A stretch of 64,000 nt of DNA from Thalassolituus sp006212115. Lineage in GTDB: Bacteria; Pseudomonadota; Gammaproteobacteria; Pseudomonadales; Oceanobacteraceae. The stretch lies in assembly GCF_040372045.1 (NCBI RefSeq), contig NZ_BAABWH010000001.1; one strand, written 5' to 3'. The position numbers and the translations under genes were made by a program. Under the pieces are notes generated by a model. That model was not told where the DNA came from, made no database searches, and saw nothing but the letters and a program-made list of their open reading frames with translations. Of the stretch, positions 26,166 through 34,298 are shown piece by piece; the first letter of the stretch is position 1, and the number at the start of each line of letters is the position of its first letter.

Positions 26166-26864
26166 ATGCGTATCTCTGCCACTTTGACAGCGCTTACCCT
26201 CGCACTGGCGGCAAACTCAGCCGCAGCCGCGAAACCAGAAAGCTTCGGGGGATTTCTGGGAATGACTGGGTCTTACATCCAGACTGACGGTATCGACAAC
26301 ACTGACTTTGCTGCGAAAATCGTATTCGGACCTAACATCACCGAAAATCTGGCACTGGAGTTCGGGTTGATGGATTTTGGCAGAATGTCCTACGACGATC
26401 CGACGCCGGTTACATCAGATACTGACGCATCGATCGCACCTATCTTACGGAACGCCAGTCAGGGCGAAGTGGAACGCAACTCCGGTAGCGACGGTGTACC
26501 AGGTGAAACCATTTACACTGGCCCGGAAAGTTATCAGGCTCGCAGCATTCTGTTGAACCTGCGCTATAACTTCACCTACACAGATACTCTCGATTTCTTT
26601 GTAAAAGGCGGCGCGAGCGCATGGATCGCCGATGTCGAACGCACACAGGTAACCTACTACGGTGATGGTACCTACGGCGTAAAACGCGACGTGCGCGACA
26701 ATGAAACCTCGGGCGTTGAGCTGATTACAGGTGCAGGTCTGCTCTGGAATCCGTGGGCAGGATTGAATGTCCGCGCTGAGATTGAGTCGACGTCTCTCGA
26801 CAGCTTTTATATCGAACCAACAAGTTTCTTCTTGTACAGCCTTGGACTTCAATACGAATTCTGA
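26166..26864 (+). CDS. OmpW-like outer-membrane beta-barrel protein
   Basis: A 232-residue exported protein: signal peptide (1-21, ending AAA), GGFLGMTGSYIQTDG, alternating amphipathic strands, and a terminal Phe (YSLGLQYEF) as required for BAM recognition. Eight strands fit the OmpW/OmpA-like small barrel class. Function may be uptake of small hydrophobic molecules, which is inference. A 253-bp upstream gap holds its promoter, not clearly identifiable. Confidence 0.8.
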   Translation: MRISATLTALTLALAANSAAAAKPESFGGFLGMTGSYIQTDGIDNTDFAAKIVFGPNITENLALEFGLMDFGRMSYDDPTPVTSDTDASIAPILRNASQGEVERNSGSDGVPGETIYTGPESYQARSILLNLRYNFTYTDTLDFFVKGGASAWIADVERTQVTYYGDGTYGVKRDVRDNETSGVELITGAGLLWNPWAGLNVRAEIESTSLDSFYIEPTSFFLYSLGLQYEF

Positions 26865-26886
26865 TCGCAATCTTGGCGCAAATTAA

Positions 26887-26899
26887 CCAATATTATTGG
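26887..26899. promoter_or_regulatory. Palindrome after OmpW-like gene
   Basis: CCAATA-T-TATTGG, a perfect 13-nt palindrome. A GGGAAC/GTTCCC hairpin (26909-26925) follows and could be a weak end signal of the OmpW-like transcript. Confidence 0.35.
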
Positions 26900-26977
26900 T
26901 CACCCAGAGGGAACTATCGGTTCCCGAGGTAGTCATAGTCGGCGTTCCAGATTGCGTATTTGCTACTCAAGGTAACA

Positions 26978-27007
26978 GGTGACAAAATTTGTCACCCGTT
27001 ATATATT
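26978..27007 (+). promoter_or_regulatory. Promoter with 19-nt palindromic operator
   Basis: GGTGACAAA-A-TTTGTCACC (26978-26996) is a perfect palindrome with one central base. It overlaps a -35 hexamer GTGACA (26979-26984) that is followed, after exactly 17 bp, by the -10 element TATATT (27002-27007). The start codon of the AraC gene is 86 bp further on. A repressor bound at the palindrome would occlude RNA polymerase; autoregulation by the AraC product or control by another dimeric regulator are both possible. Confidence 0.6.
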
Positions 27008-27092
27008 GTATCTGTTGTCTGCGGTGGGACACTGGAAAGTCTGTCGAAGCAGGCGGTGAATAACAACAATTCCTAACAAAAGCTACCAGCGT

Positions 27093-28136
27093 ATGAACAT
27101 GGATAAAGGTTACGTATCTGCGGCATTGATCCGCCCGGTAATTGAAAATTCGGGTATCAGGTCGTTTGATCAATTGTCAGAGCAGGATGCTGATATACAG
27201 CGCGTCGTTAAACAACTGAAAGATAACGATTGCCGCATTTCAATCGAAGAAGCCGACGCTCTCATATCAAAGTTAATACGCCAGTCTGGCAACGAAGCAC
27301 TCTGCGTACACCCACCTCATAAGTTTAATACCCAGAGCAGCTGCCAGTTACAGAATCTATTTCTGTGCAGTAACACACTGCGCGAAGCCCTTTACTACAT
27401 GGAGAAGTTCGCTCCCTTGCTGAGCGACCTCCTTGAGGTGAACGTTACCCGCACACGTGAAGGCACTATCAAAGTCAAATTGCCGGTAGGCGATTCATCG
27501 TACATGTCCGACCAACGTCATCGTTCTGAATTGATGTTGAGTGTACTGCTGAACTGGATGCGACAGCTCTGCGGTAATCGTCTGAACCTGCTGGGTATCA
27601 ACCTACCCTTCCCAGCAACTCAGTATCAGCAGACCCAGTCCCAATTGTGGAACACCAAGCTGAATTACAACTCTGGTGAGTGCGCGATCCTGCTGAATGG
27701 AAACGCACTCGACGAAGGCCTGCACCACACCAACCCGCACATTCTAAATATGATGAAGCGGGAAGTAGAAGAGCAGTACCGCAAGCTGGCCCGCTCCGGA
27801 TCATTGGCGGATCGCATCCGTAAGGCCCTTCTCCAAGAGAAGGTTCGCCTGAATGCCAACCAACAGGAAGTAGCAGCCTACTTCCACATCAGCGCGCGTA
27901 CCCTGAACCGTCACCTGCACCGCGAAGACACGTCCCTGAAACAAATCGTCACTCAGGTACGTCTCGAGATGGCGAAGAAGATGCTGACTGACTCAGAGGA
28001 CCCGATCGAGCAGATTGCCCTCAACATCGGTCTGTCAGGGCGTCGTACTCTCGACCGCATTTTTATTAAAGAGATGAATATGTCTCCTGCGCAGTATCGC
28101 CAGCGGTACCGCCAGAAGCTGGCCATGATCCACTGA
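27093..28136 (+). CDS. AraC-family transcriptional regulator (OruR-like)
   Basis: A 347-residue regulator; N-terminal about 230 residues are the Arabinose_bd-type ligand domain, C-terminal 100 residues the AraC helix-turn-helix pair (QQEVAAYFHISARTLNRHLH; IALNIGLSGRRTLDRIF). It is the third regulator of this subfamily in 26 kb. ATG 27093 has no clear ribosome site, and translation may be weak. It sits behind a strong promoter with a palindromic operator. The OmpW-like gene upstream, in the same direction, could be a target. Confidence 0.9.
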   Translation: MNMDKGYVSAALIRPVIENSGIRSFDQLSEQDADIQRVVKQLKDNDCRISIEEADALISKLIRQSGNEALCVHPPHKFNTQSSCQLQNLFLCSNTLREALYYMEKFAPLLSDLLEVNVTRTREGTIKVKLPVGDSSYMSDQRHRSELMLSVLLNWMRQLCGNRLNLLGINLPFPATQYQQTQSQLWNTKLNYNSGECAILLNGNALDEGLHHTNPHILNMMKREVEEQYRKLARSGSLADRIRKALLQEKVRLNANQQEVAAYFHISARTLNRHLHREDTSLKQIVTQVRLEMAKKMLTDSEDPIEQIALNIGLSGRRTLDRIFIKEMNMSPAQYRQRYRQKLAMIH

Positions 28137-28160
28137 TCCGCCGCACTGAAGCTCCGCACC

Positions 28161-28181
28161 CCAAGTCGGAACCCGGCTTGG
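28161..28181 (+). terminator. Possible terminator of the AraC gene
   Basis: CCAAGTCGG and CCGGCTTGG form a 9-bp stem (one G-U) over AAC, followed by GTTGTGTTT. The T tract is interrupted, so efficiency is uncertain. Confidence 0.45.
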
Positions 28182-28192
28182 GTTGTGTTTCC

Positions 28193-28738
28193 CTACGCCA
28201 GTCCCTTCAATCGTATCTGAGTCAGTGCCAACACTGATAACGCGTCGGTTATCCGCCCGTCCTGCGACATCTGAAATGCTTCTTCGAAAGGAATCCGCCT
28301 AACTGTCAGGACTTCTGTCTCTTCCGGCTCAGACACGCCCTCAGTCAGCCCAGTTGCGACAAACAGAATGCCCTCTTCATCGGTGATGCAATTACTCAGA
28401 TGTACCCGGCTCAGTAGTGTCAGTGCGGTACATTGAAGACCGGTTTCCTCGCGCAACTCACGTATCGCACAATCCTCGGCAGACTCGTTGACCGGCGCGC
28501 CTCCCATCGGGATCTCCCAATGATATTCATCGAGAGGAAACCGGTACTGCCCCACCAGCCATGTGTCGCCATTATCCGAAATAGGAACAACGCCAACCGC
28601 GCGATTCTTAAAGTGCACCTTGCCGTATACGCCGGGATTACCCGCTGGATTAGTTACATCATGGTGGTCAACCCTGATCCAGGGGTTCTCATATTCGGTA
28701 CTGACATCATTAACAACCCAAGGGTTTTTCTCACTCAT
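28193..28738 (-). CDS. NUDIX hydrolase
   Basis: A 181-residue pyrophosphohydrolase with a complete Nudix box: GG at the front, then AIRELREETGL with the two metal-binding glutamates (about 75-100). The N-terminal NPWIRVDHHDV and the overall length resemble ADP-ribose pyrophosphatases. ATG 28738 overlaps the rhombosortase stop by 8 nt (ATGAGTGA), so the hydrolase is the last gene of the protease/rhombosortase operon, though its function is probably unrelated. Confidence 0.9.
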   Translation of the reverse strand: MSEKNPWVVNDVSTEYENPWIRVDHHDVTNPAGNPGVYGKVHFKNRAVGVVPISDNGDTWLVGQYRFPLDEYHWEIPMGGAPVNESAEDCAIRELREETGLQCTALTLLSRVHLSNCITDEEGILFVATGLTEGVSEPEETEVLTVRRIPFEEAFQMSQDGRITDALSVLALTQIRLKGLA

Positions 28739-29309
28739 CTCGATTCCTGATATAGCGTGTCATCATCCAGACAGCGACCCAGATCAAGCCGGCCATTGCG
28801 CCGTACAGGTGAGACCTTGCCTCTGTTCGCCCGCCGACCATCTCAACGTTAGCCATGTCATCATAGTAACCCGTCTGTTCCCAAAGCACTTTTGAAACAA
28901 TAACAAGGCCAACGGCCCATCTGACTTTCACGCTGTAAAACGGTGACGGCGCGATCGCCACCAACATGGCACCATGCAACGCCCCTGATAACCCAACGTA
29001 GTAATTCAGGTCTTCAGCCCAAAGCCACAAACCCACACCCGTAAATGCGATGAGCCAAAGCCAGGCTACTATCTGAACAGCGATGGGAGTGCGGGGAGAA
29101 GCAACGTAACCAGCGAGTGCCAGCGCCGCCAGGTTAAGTAAAAGGTGTCCGTAAGACAGGTGAACGAAATGGGAGGATACAATTCGCCACCACTCCCCAT
29201 TTGCGATCGCAGAACGATCAAAACGAAGCGTTTCTGTGGCCGAACCGCCAGCGAGAAAGACAAGCACGCAAACAACGCCAATGCCTATCCAGACACTATA
29301 AGATTTCAA
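28731..29309 (-). CDS. rrtA: Rhombosortase (GlyGly-CTERM processing protease)
   Basis: A 192-residue rhomboid protein without an extra cytoplasmic domain. Six hydrophobic helices carry the catalytic Ser108 in GLSGALHG and His167 in SHLYGAMAG; WWRIVSSHFVHLSYGHLLLN matches the rhombosortase-type L1 region and FDR near residue 30 is also typical. Rhombosortases cleave the C-terminal GlyGly-CTERM signal of secreted proteins and allow attachment of an anchor. The start is TTG 29309, supported by GGGAG six bases upstream. The gene directly upstream encodes a GlyGly-CTERM protease, its likely substrate. Confidence 0.88.
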   Translation of the reverse strand: MKSYSVWIGIGVVCVLVFLAGGSATETLRFDRSAIANGEWWRIVSSHFVHLSYGHLLLNLAALALAGYVASPRTPIAVQIVAWLWLIAFTGVGLWLWAEDLNYYVGLSGALHGAMLVAIAPSPFYSVKVRWAVGLVIVSKVLWEQTGYYDDMANVEMVGGRTEARSHLYGAMAGLIWVAVWMMTRYIRNRDE

Positions 29310-29319
29310 GTCAGACTCC

Positions 29320-29341
29320 CACTCCCTAACGACTGGGAGTG
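29320..29341 (-). other. Hairpin between protease and rhombosortase
   Basis: CACTCCC (29320-29326) pairs with GGGAGTG (29335-29341) just after the protease stop and beside the rhombosortase ribosome site GGGAG (29315-29319). On the mRNA the hairpin abuts that site and may tune how much rhombosortase is made per protease. Confidence 0.4.
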
Positions 29342-29343
29342 TA

Positions 29344-31413
29344 TCACCGTTTGAGTCTGAACCTCAGCAGCAATGCTGATAGTAGGATCAGCAATAACGA
29401 CACGGACCCGCCTCCTGAGGAAGAAGACGACGATGAAGAAGAGGAAGCTGAAGAACTGCTCGTCGTTGGCGCACGTTCAATCGGCGTGTCACTGCTGCTC
29501 ACCAGTAGCTTCACTGACAAATCGAAGCTGGCAGTTGAGAACACATAATCAAGACGCTCCTTCACTTTAGTTTTGCCACTGGGCTCACCCTGTATATCGA
29601 CCAGAAAAGGAGCATGCTGGCCAGAAGGTTCACTGATAATCTGGAGAAACACCGTATCGACGGGGATATCGGGAGGGGTGTCAAACAACAACCGGTTCCA
29701 GCCTTCCTGTACCGAAGCTACTTTGCGCGCTAGCCGACCTTCCCCCGAGTAACTCGAAGCACTGGTGTAAATACCAAACTCCACCTCACCCGCTCCGTGG
29801 GCAAAAAAGTCGATACCATCAATACTGAGCATGTTGCTGGTGACTGGAACGGTGACCAGCGCATAGCCGTCGCTGCCATAGTCTCCCCATGTCGCATTTG
29901 CAGGCACTTCATCGTATCCAAATGCAAATCCTTTCGGGGTGACTGACGAAGCCACATTCAGTTGCGCGGTATCTCCCGAGGAAACTGCAGTGAGTGTCAC
30001 CTTTCCGTCAGCAAGAGAGACGGTTTCAGCAGCGTCGATCATGATGCCGCTACTGTCGGTATTGATGCCAGTTCCCTGATGATCGGACTCAGCAAGAACA
30101 AGACGATCGGAATGTCGTGCAGTCAAACTGGACAGGGCTCCAAAACCACGCCAGTCATCAACTTCGGTAACCATGAGTCCCTCAGACGGCAAACCACTGT
30201 CGTAACCGTGACGCGAGCGGTTCTCAATCATCAGGCGCTTACCGTGCCTGTACTCATCAAGATCAATACGTAGAACATCACCGCCCTGATCTGCAGAGTC
30301 GAGGAAAATGCCACCCGTATCGGTCACGCTGTCGGCAAATCCGAGAAACTCTCTCGACCAACCAATCAAATGTGCGGGGCGGTCCCCGGCGTTGCCCCCA
30401 CCGGCATTCCAGATACCAAAACTCATCAACCCCCAGCGGCCAATAGACTCACCAAGACCTATGCTCTCGTACAGATCAGGAAGGTCGAACAGCAGGTGCC
30501 CCAACTCATGCGCCATTAATCCGATCGTTGCCATATGCTGCTCGTGCTGTTCGCCAAACATGGTGTATTCAGAGATCCAGACTCCACCAGTATTGACGGC
30601 AGACACAGATGACTTGTGTGCCCAAACCCTTGGGTGAGTGGTCGCCGAGCTCGCGTACGCCTGTTCGAAACCGGCCGCCAATATGACTATCCCCAACTCT
30701 GAAGGATCGAGCCACGAGTCACCGTTGCGATCATAAGAACTGAGATTCAGCTTTCCATCGAGTGCTTTGAGTGCCGTCGCAACCAATGCACGACTCTGAC
30801 TGCCGTATGCCGAACCAAAATTGGGATGTGCACTGGAAAGAGTAAGGCGAATTATACCGTCGCCAGCAGTACCGTCCGTTTCTGCCGCAGGGGTGACCCG
30901 GAACTGTTGCCCCGAACCTTCAAGAAAATAAGACGAAACACTGTCGTCAGCGCCGAAGATCCGAGTGGACACGTCCGCATCACTGTATTCGAATCCCTGA
31001 TCCGAGAATTCAACTCGCACCACAACCAACGGCTGCTCGTGTTGGCCACCTTTGTAGCGATATGGCTTTCTGGTTGGTGCGGAAGCCTGTGCAGACACCG
31101 TTTGCTGGCTGGTCTGTCGTGGCTGTTTTTCCGCAGAGTCGTTGTAAGAGGCAGCGCGACCAAACTCTTCGCCAGTACTGACTGCGTAGCGGTTGTCGAC
31201 CAAACGGGCGACGTAGTACGTGCCTTCCTGCTCCACCAGATATCGACCGTCGCTTTCGAGGCGTAGATAGGGAGCAGAGCGAGAGCCAAGTAGCCTGACA
31301 ACGTGGCTGGAACCATCCGCAAGATGCAGCACAGCACTTTCGAGCGCAGGGGGTACCTGCGCCAAAGTGCTCTGAATGATCAGAGTCAGCAGTAGCAATA
31401 AAACTCGAAACAT
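29344..31413 (-). CDS. M6-type metalloprotease with GlyGly-CTERM signal
   Basis: A 689-residue secreted protease. Signal peptide at 1-18; M6 (immune inhibitor A-like) catalytic domain with the zinc motif HELGH within GLMAHELGHLLFDLPDLYE (about 300-320); beta-rich C-terminal domains; then a run of about 20 serines, GGG, a hydrophobic helix (VSLLLILLSALLL) and the basic tail RFRLKR. This Ser linker-Gly-Gly-helix-Arg ending is the GlyGly-CTERM sorting signal, whose clients usually pass through the type II secretion system. ATG 31413. It is followed after 34 nt by rhombosortase, so the substrate and the sorting enzyme form one operon. Confidence 0.93.
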   Translation of the reverse strand: MFRVLLLLLTLIIQSTLAQVPPALESAVLHLADGSSHVVRLLGSRSAPYLRLESDGRYLVEQEGTYYVARLVDNRYAVSTGEEFGRAASYNDSAEKQPRQTSQQTVSAQASAPTRKPYRYKGGQHEQPLVVVRVEFSDQGFEYSDADVSTRIFGADDSVSSYFLEGSGQQFRVTPAAETDGTAGDGIIRLTLSSAHPNFGSAYGSQSRALVATALKALDGKLNLSSYDRNGDSWLDPSELGIVILAAGFEQAYASSATTHPRVWAHKSSVSAVNTGGVWISEYTMFGEQHEQHMATIGLMAHELGHLLFDLPDLYESIGLGESIGRWGLMSFGIWNAGGGNAGDRPAHLIGWSREFLGFADSVTDTGGIFLDSADQGGDVLRIDLDEYRHGKRLMIENRSRHGYDSGLPSEGLMVTEVDDWRGFGALSSLTARHSDRLVLAESDHQGTGINTDSSGIMIDAAETVSLADGKVTLTAVSSGDTAQLNVASSVTPKGFAFGYDEVPANATWGDYGSDGYALVTVPVTSNMLSIDGIDFFAHGAGEVEFGIYTSASSYSGEGRLARKVASVQEGWNRLLFDTPPDIPVDTVFLQIISEPSGQHAPFLVDIQGEPSGKTKVKERLDYVFSTASFDLSVKLLVSSSDTPIERAPTTSSSSASSSSSSSSSSGGGSVSLLLILLSALLLRFRLKR

Positions 31414-31587
31414 GGACGGGCCCGATTAAAACGTCTTCGCTGTAAATTTAGACGCTCCGGGCCAACTTTGCAGTAGCGCGTAACAAGTTCACACAAACTC
31501 ACTACTGCGCAGCAACACAAGGCTGGAAATGTAATTTGAACAGTTGGTCAGGATATTTTTAATCTTCCCGTCATAGCATGACAGAAA

Positions 31588-32067
31588 TCAGAGATATCCG
31601 AGCTTACCGAGTCGCTTCTCCAGATACGCAATGATTGCTTCTGGGCTGTAGATCCACCGATCTCCGGACTTGGTGCAGATACGCAAACACGGCACCCGGC
31701 TCTCACCGCCGCCATTGACCAGCTCATTGCGGTACGCGTCGGCGCGCTCAACTTCCTTGGTAACGGGGTGGAGACCCGCTCGCTCGACATACCTTTTAAC
31801 GGTAATGGAGGAAGGACACTGGCTGGAATAGTAGAGGTGCATCCGACGAGATTCTCGGTTCAGCACGGTCTGCTCTTCGGCGGGACGTTCGATTGGCTTC
31901 ACTGGGACAAGTCGATCGACCAAACCCAATGTTTTACCTTTGATTTGTCTCGTCAGATTCATAACTACGTCATGGGACCTATGGTCTGATTCTGAAAAAA
32001 CGGGGGCTGACTTCGCCCTGCCGCTGACGAGCAGAAACACTGCATCGACAGCGGGCATTCTATTCAT
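31588..32067 (-). CDS. Glutaredoxin-like/GST N-terminal-domain protein
   Basis: A 159-residue protein. A positively charged, poorly conserved N-terminal 75 residues precede a thioredoxin-fold domain: MHLYYSSQCPSSITVKRYV with a CPSS (single-cysteine) active site, the cis-Pro in ESRVPCL, and the terminal IIAYLEKRLGKLGYL. It resembles glutaredoxins or the first half of GSTs and may use glutathione. ATG 32067; an internal start at the domain boundary (MHLYYS) is possible but lacks a ribosome site. Confidence 0.75.
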   Translation of the reverse strand: MNRMPAVDAVFLLVSGRAKSAPVFSESDHRSHDVVMNLTRQIKGKTLGLVDRLVPVKPIERPAEEQTVLNRESRRMHLYYSSQCPSSITVKRYVERAGLHPVTKEVERADAYRNELVNGGGESRVPCLRICTKSGDRWIYSPEAIIAYLEKRLGKLGYL

Positions 32068-32240
32068 ACGAAAACAGAATACCAGCCCGAATTGAAAAAT
32101 TTAGAAACAAAATCTGCCAATCATTATCCGATTGGTGAGTGATTAACCAAGACGACACCCAACATCATCACCAGCATGGTGATAACTAGCAGCCAACGCG
32201 ATTGTCGACAGAACTTACAGGGCTTCTTTTTCGTCATTGC

Positions 32241-33071
32241 TTACTCGATTACTTTTACACGATCAAACGATGGCAGACTGGTCCAGGACTCCCAGTGCAT
32301 CCATACAGCAACCGCTTTACCCACAATATTTTTTTCAGGGACGAACCCCCACATGCGACTGTCGCCACTGTTGCCGCGATTGTCACCCATCATAAAGTAG
32401 TGTCCTTCAGGTACCGTCCACTCCCCCTGCGGGCCGCCATTTAATACGGTCTGACCTGTTAAGTGGTTACGTTGCGGAATCCATTTGATCTCGGGCGTGG
32501 CGGCGTCCATTGTCTCTTCAGCGACCACCATAGTCGGCGCATAAGAAGGTCGACCGCCCAGTACTTCTGTCGGCACAGGTTCACCATTCACCGTTAATCT
32601 TAGATCACGATACACAATATGATCTCCCGGCAATCCAATCACGCGCTTGATAAAGTAACGGGAATCCTCTGGTGGAAAGAACACCATCACATCTCCCCGC
32701 TCAGGTTCGTCCACCGGAATAATCGTTGAACCGTTTCCCGGCACCCGTAATCCGTAACTGAATTTACTGACCAGAATAAAGTCACCGACCTGTAACCCCG
32801 GCTCCATCGAACCTGACGGAATCTGGAAAGGCTCAAACAGAAACGAACGGAGTACAAAGACTAACGCCAGTACCGGAAAAAATTGTTTTGACTGGTCAAT
32901 CAGAAAAGGCTCTTTGGTAGCCTCAAGGATGGCTTCCTCGTCCGCACCGCCTTGTTCCAGTTCCGCAACTTTCGCAAGGCGCTTCTTACGCAGGAAAAGT
33001 CGGTCAAGTACAACAATCAAACCGGTCAGACCGGTTGCCACCATAAGAATCAGGGGTAAATCGAGTTCCAT
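32241..33071 (-). CDS. lepB: Signal peptidase I
   Basis: A 276-residue inner-membrane serine protease that removes Sec signal peptides. Two N-terminal helices; catalytic Ser in PSGSMEPGLQVGD, catalytic Lys in YFIKRVIGLPGD; box E MGDNRGNSGDSR. The domain II insertion typical of gamma-proteobacterial LepB is present. ATG 33071 is preferred to the TTG 33095, though neither has a good ribosome site. It is not next to lepA, rnc or era, the usual partners, so it could be a relocated or additional copy. Confidence 0.93.
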   Translation of the reverse strand: MELDLPLILMVATGLTGLIVVLDRLFLRKKRLAKVAELEQGGADEEAILEATKEPFLIDQSKQFFPVLALVFVLRSFLFEPFQIPSGSMEPGLQVGDFILVSKFSYGLRVPGNGSTIIPVDEPERGDVMVFFPPEDSRYFIKRVIGLPGDHIVYRDLRLTVNGEPVPTEVLGGRPSYAPTMVVAEETMDAATPEIKWIPQRNHLTGQTVLNGGPQGEWTVPEGHYFMMGDNRGNSGDSRMWGFVPEKNIVGKAVAVWMHWESWTSLPSFDRVKVIE

Positions 33072-33253
33072 AAAAATGTCATATTCCTGCTGCAAGCTTA
33101 CGCTAGACTGGAGACCGGCTGTCGTGGCTGTGACACGTACGTTAGGACTCTGTCCGCTGTGATGTCTGGCATTCTAACTGGCGGTGTTATTGATAGCCAC
33201 CTGAAACCGTTCGTCACACAGTCCAAACCGTGCAGAGGCAGGTAAACATTCCG

Positions 33254-34288
33254 ATGACCCGAATCCGTACCCGCGAGGGTATCGAACTGGCCTATGAAAG
33301 CTTAGGCCCTGAAGACGCGCCCGCCGTCATTTTAATCATGGGGCTGGGTGCTCAGATGCACGTCTGGCCAACGTCTCTTTGCAACCGCTTAGTAGAGGCA
33401 GGATACAGAGTCATCCGTTTTGATAATCGGGATACTGGACGCTCCACAGCGCTGGACGACCACGGTAACCCGAGTTTAATCAGAGTCTGGCTAGGACGAC
33501 GGCTAAAGCGCAACCCCAAAGTTCCCTACACGTTAAAAGACATGTCGCGGGATGTTCTGGCCCTGATGAACGAACTCGATATACCAAGCGCCCACCTTGT
33601 TGGCGCCTCAATGGGTGGGATGATCGCTCAGATATTAGCGGCCCAGAAACGGAAACGGGTGCGCAGCCTGACGTCTATCATGTCTTCCGCGTCGGCACCT
33701 CGCGTCCCCGTCAGTCAATTACAGGTCATGTTAAAACTCGCCAGACGACCGCTGCAACGTGATCGAGAAGAGCATTTCCGCTACATTGCACGCATGAGCG
33801 AAGTGATCGGTAGTCCCGGCTATCCCATGTCAGATAAAGAAATTCACCGTTTGGCGGAAACCAGCTGGGAGCGCACATCCAGTCCGATGGGGTTCAAACG
33901 TCAACTCGTTGCCATCACTCACGCCGGTGATCGCCGTCGCTTGCTGCAAAAAATCAAAGCGCGCACGCTGGTGATACACGGAGCAGACGACCCGCTAATA
34001 CCGGTCACAATGGGAATCGAAACCGCCTCGCTGATCCGCAAAGCCAAACTCAGGGTCATCACTGGCATGGGTCATGATTTCCCGGAGGCACTGGTACCGC
34101 GTTTAAGCCGCTTATTGATCAAGCATCTGGGTAAAGCAGAGCAGGACTGGCAAAAGAAGATCAGTAAAAAGCGGTCAGGGAAACAGAAAAAGACCGAAGC
34201 TCAGCCCGACCTCTCTCAAATCGACTCGACGCAGATCGACTCAAGCGGTCACACCGATCCCGTAGATTGGCTGGAACCTCTGGATTAG
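33254..34288 (+). CDS. Alpha/beta-fold hydrolase
   Basis: A 344-residue hydrolase. The N-terminal REGIELAYESLGPEDAPAVI, oxyanion region MGLGAQMHVW, nucleophile elbow GASMGGM and terminal GMGHDFPEAL give a Ser-Asp-His triad typical of the esterase/epoxide-hydrolase-like class. After about residue 290 an unusual Lys/Ser/Gln/Asp-rich tail (KKISKKRSGKQKK, then repeated QIDST) is predicted disordered. ATG 33254 (second in-frame start, after GTG 33230) best fits homologues. Convergent with dgt-like gene. Confidence 0.85.
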   Translation: MTRIRTREGIELAYESLGPEDAPAVILIMGLGAQMHVWPTSLCNRLVEAGYRVIRFDNRDTGRSTALDDHGNPSLIRVWLGRRLKRNPKVPYTLKDMSRDVLALMNELDIPSAHLVGASMGGMIAQILAAQKRKRVRSLTSIMSSASAPRVPVSQLQVMLKLARRPLQRDREEHFRYIARMSEVIGSPGYPMSDKEIHRLAETSWERTSSPMGFKRQLVAITHAGDRRRLLQKIKARTLVIHGADDPLIPVTMGIETASLIRKAKLRVITGMGHDFPEALVPRLSRLLIKHLGKAEQDWQKKISKKRSGKQKKTEAQPDLSQIDSTQIDSSGHTDPVDWLEPLD

Positions 34289-34298
34289 CTAAGCAGCC

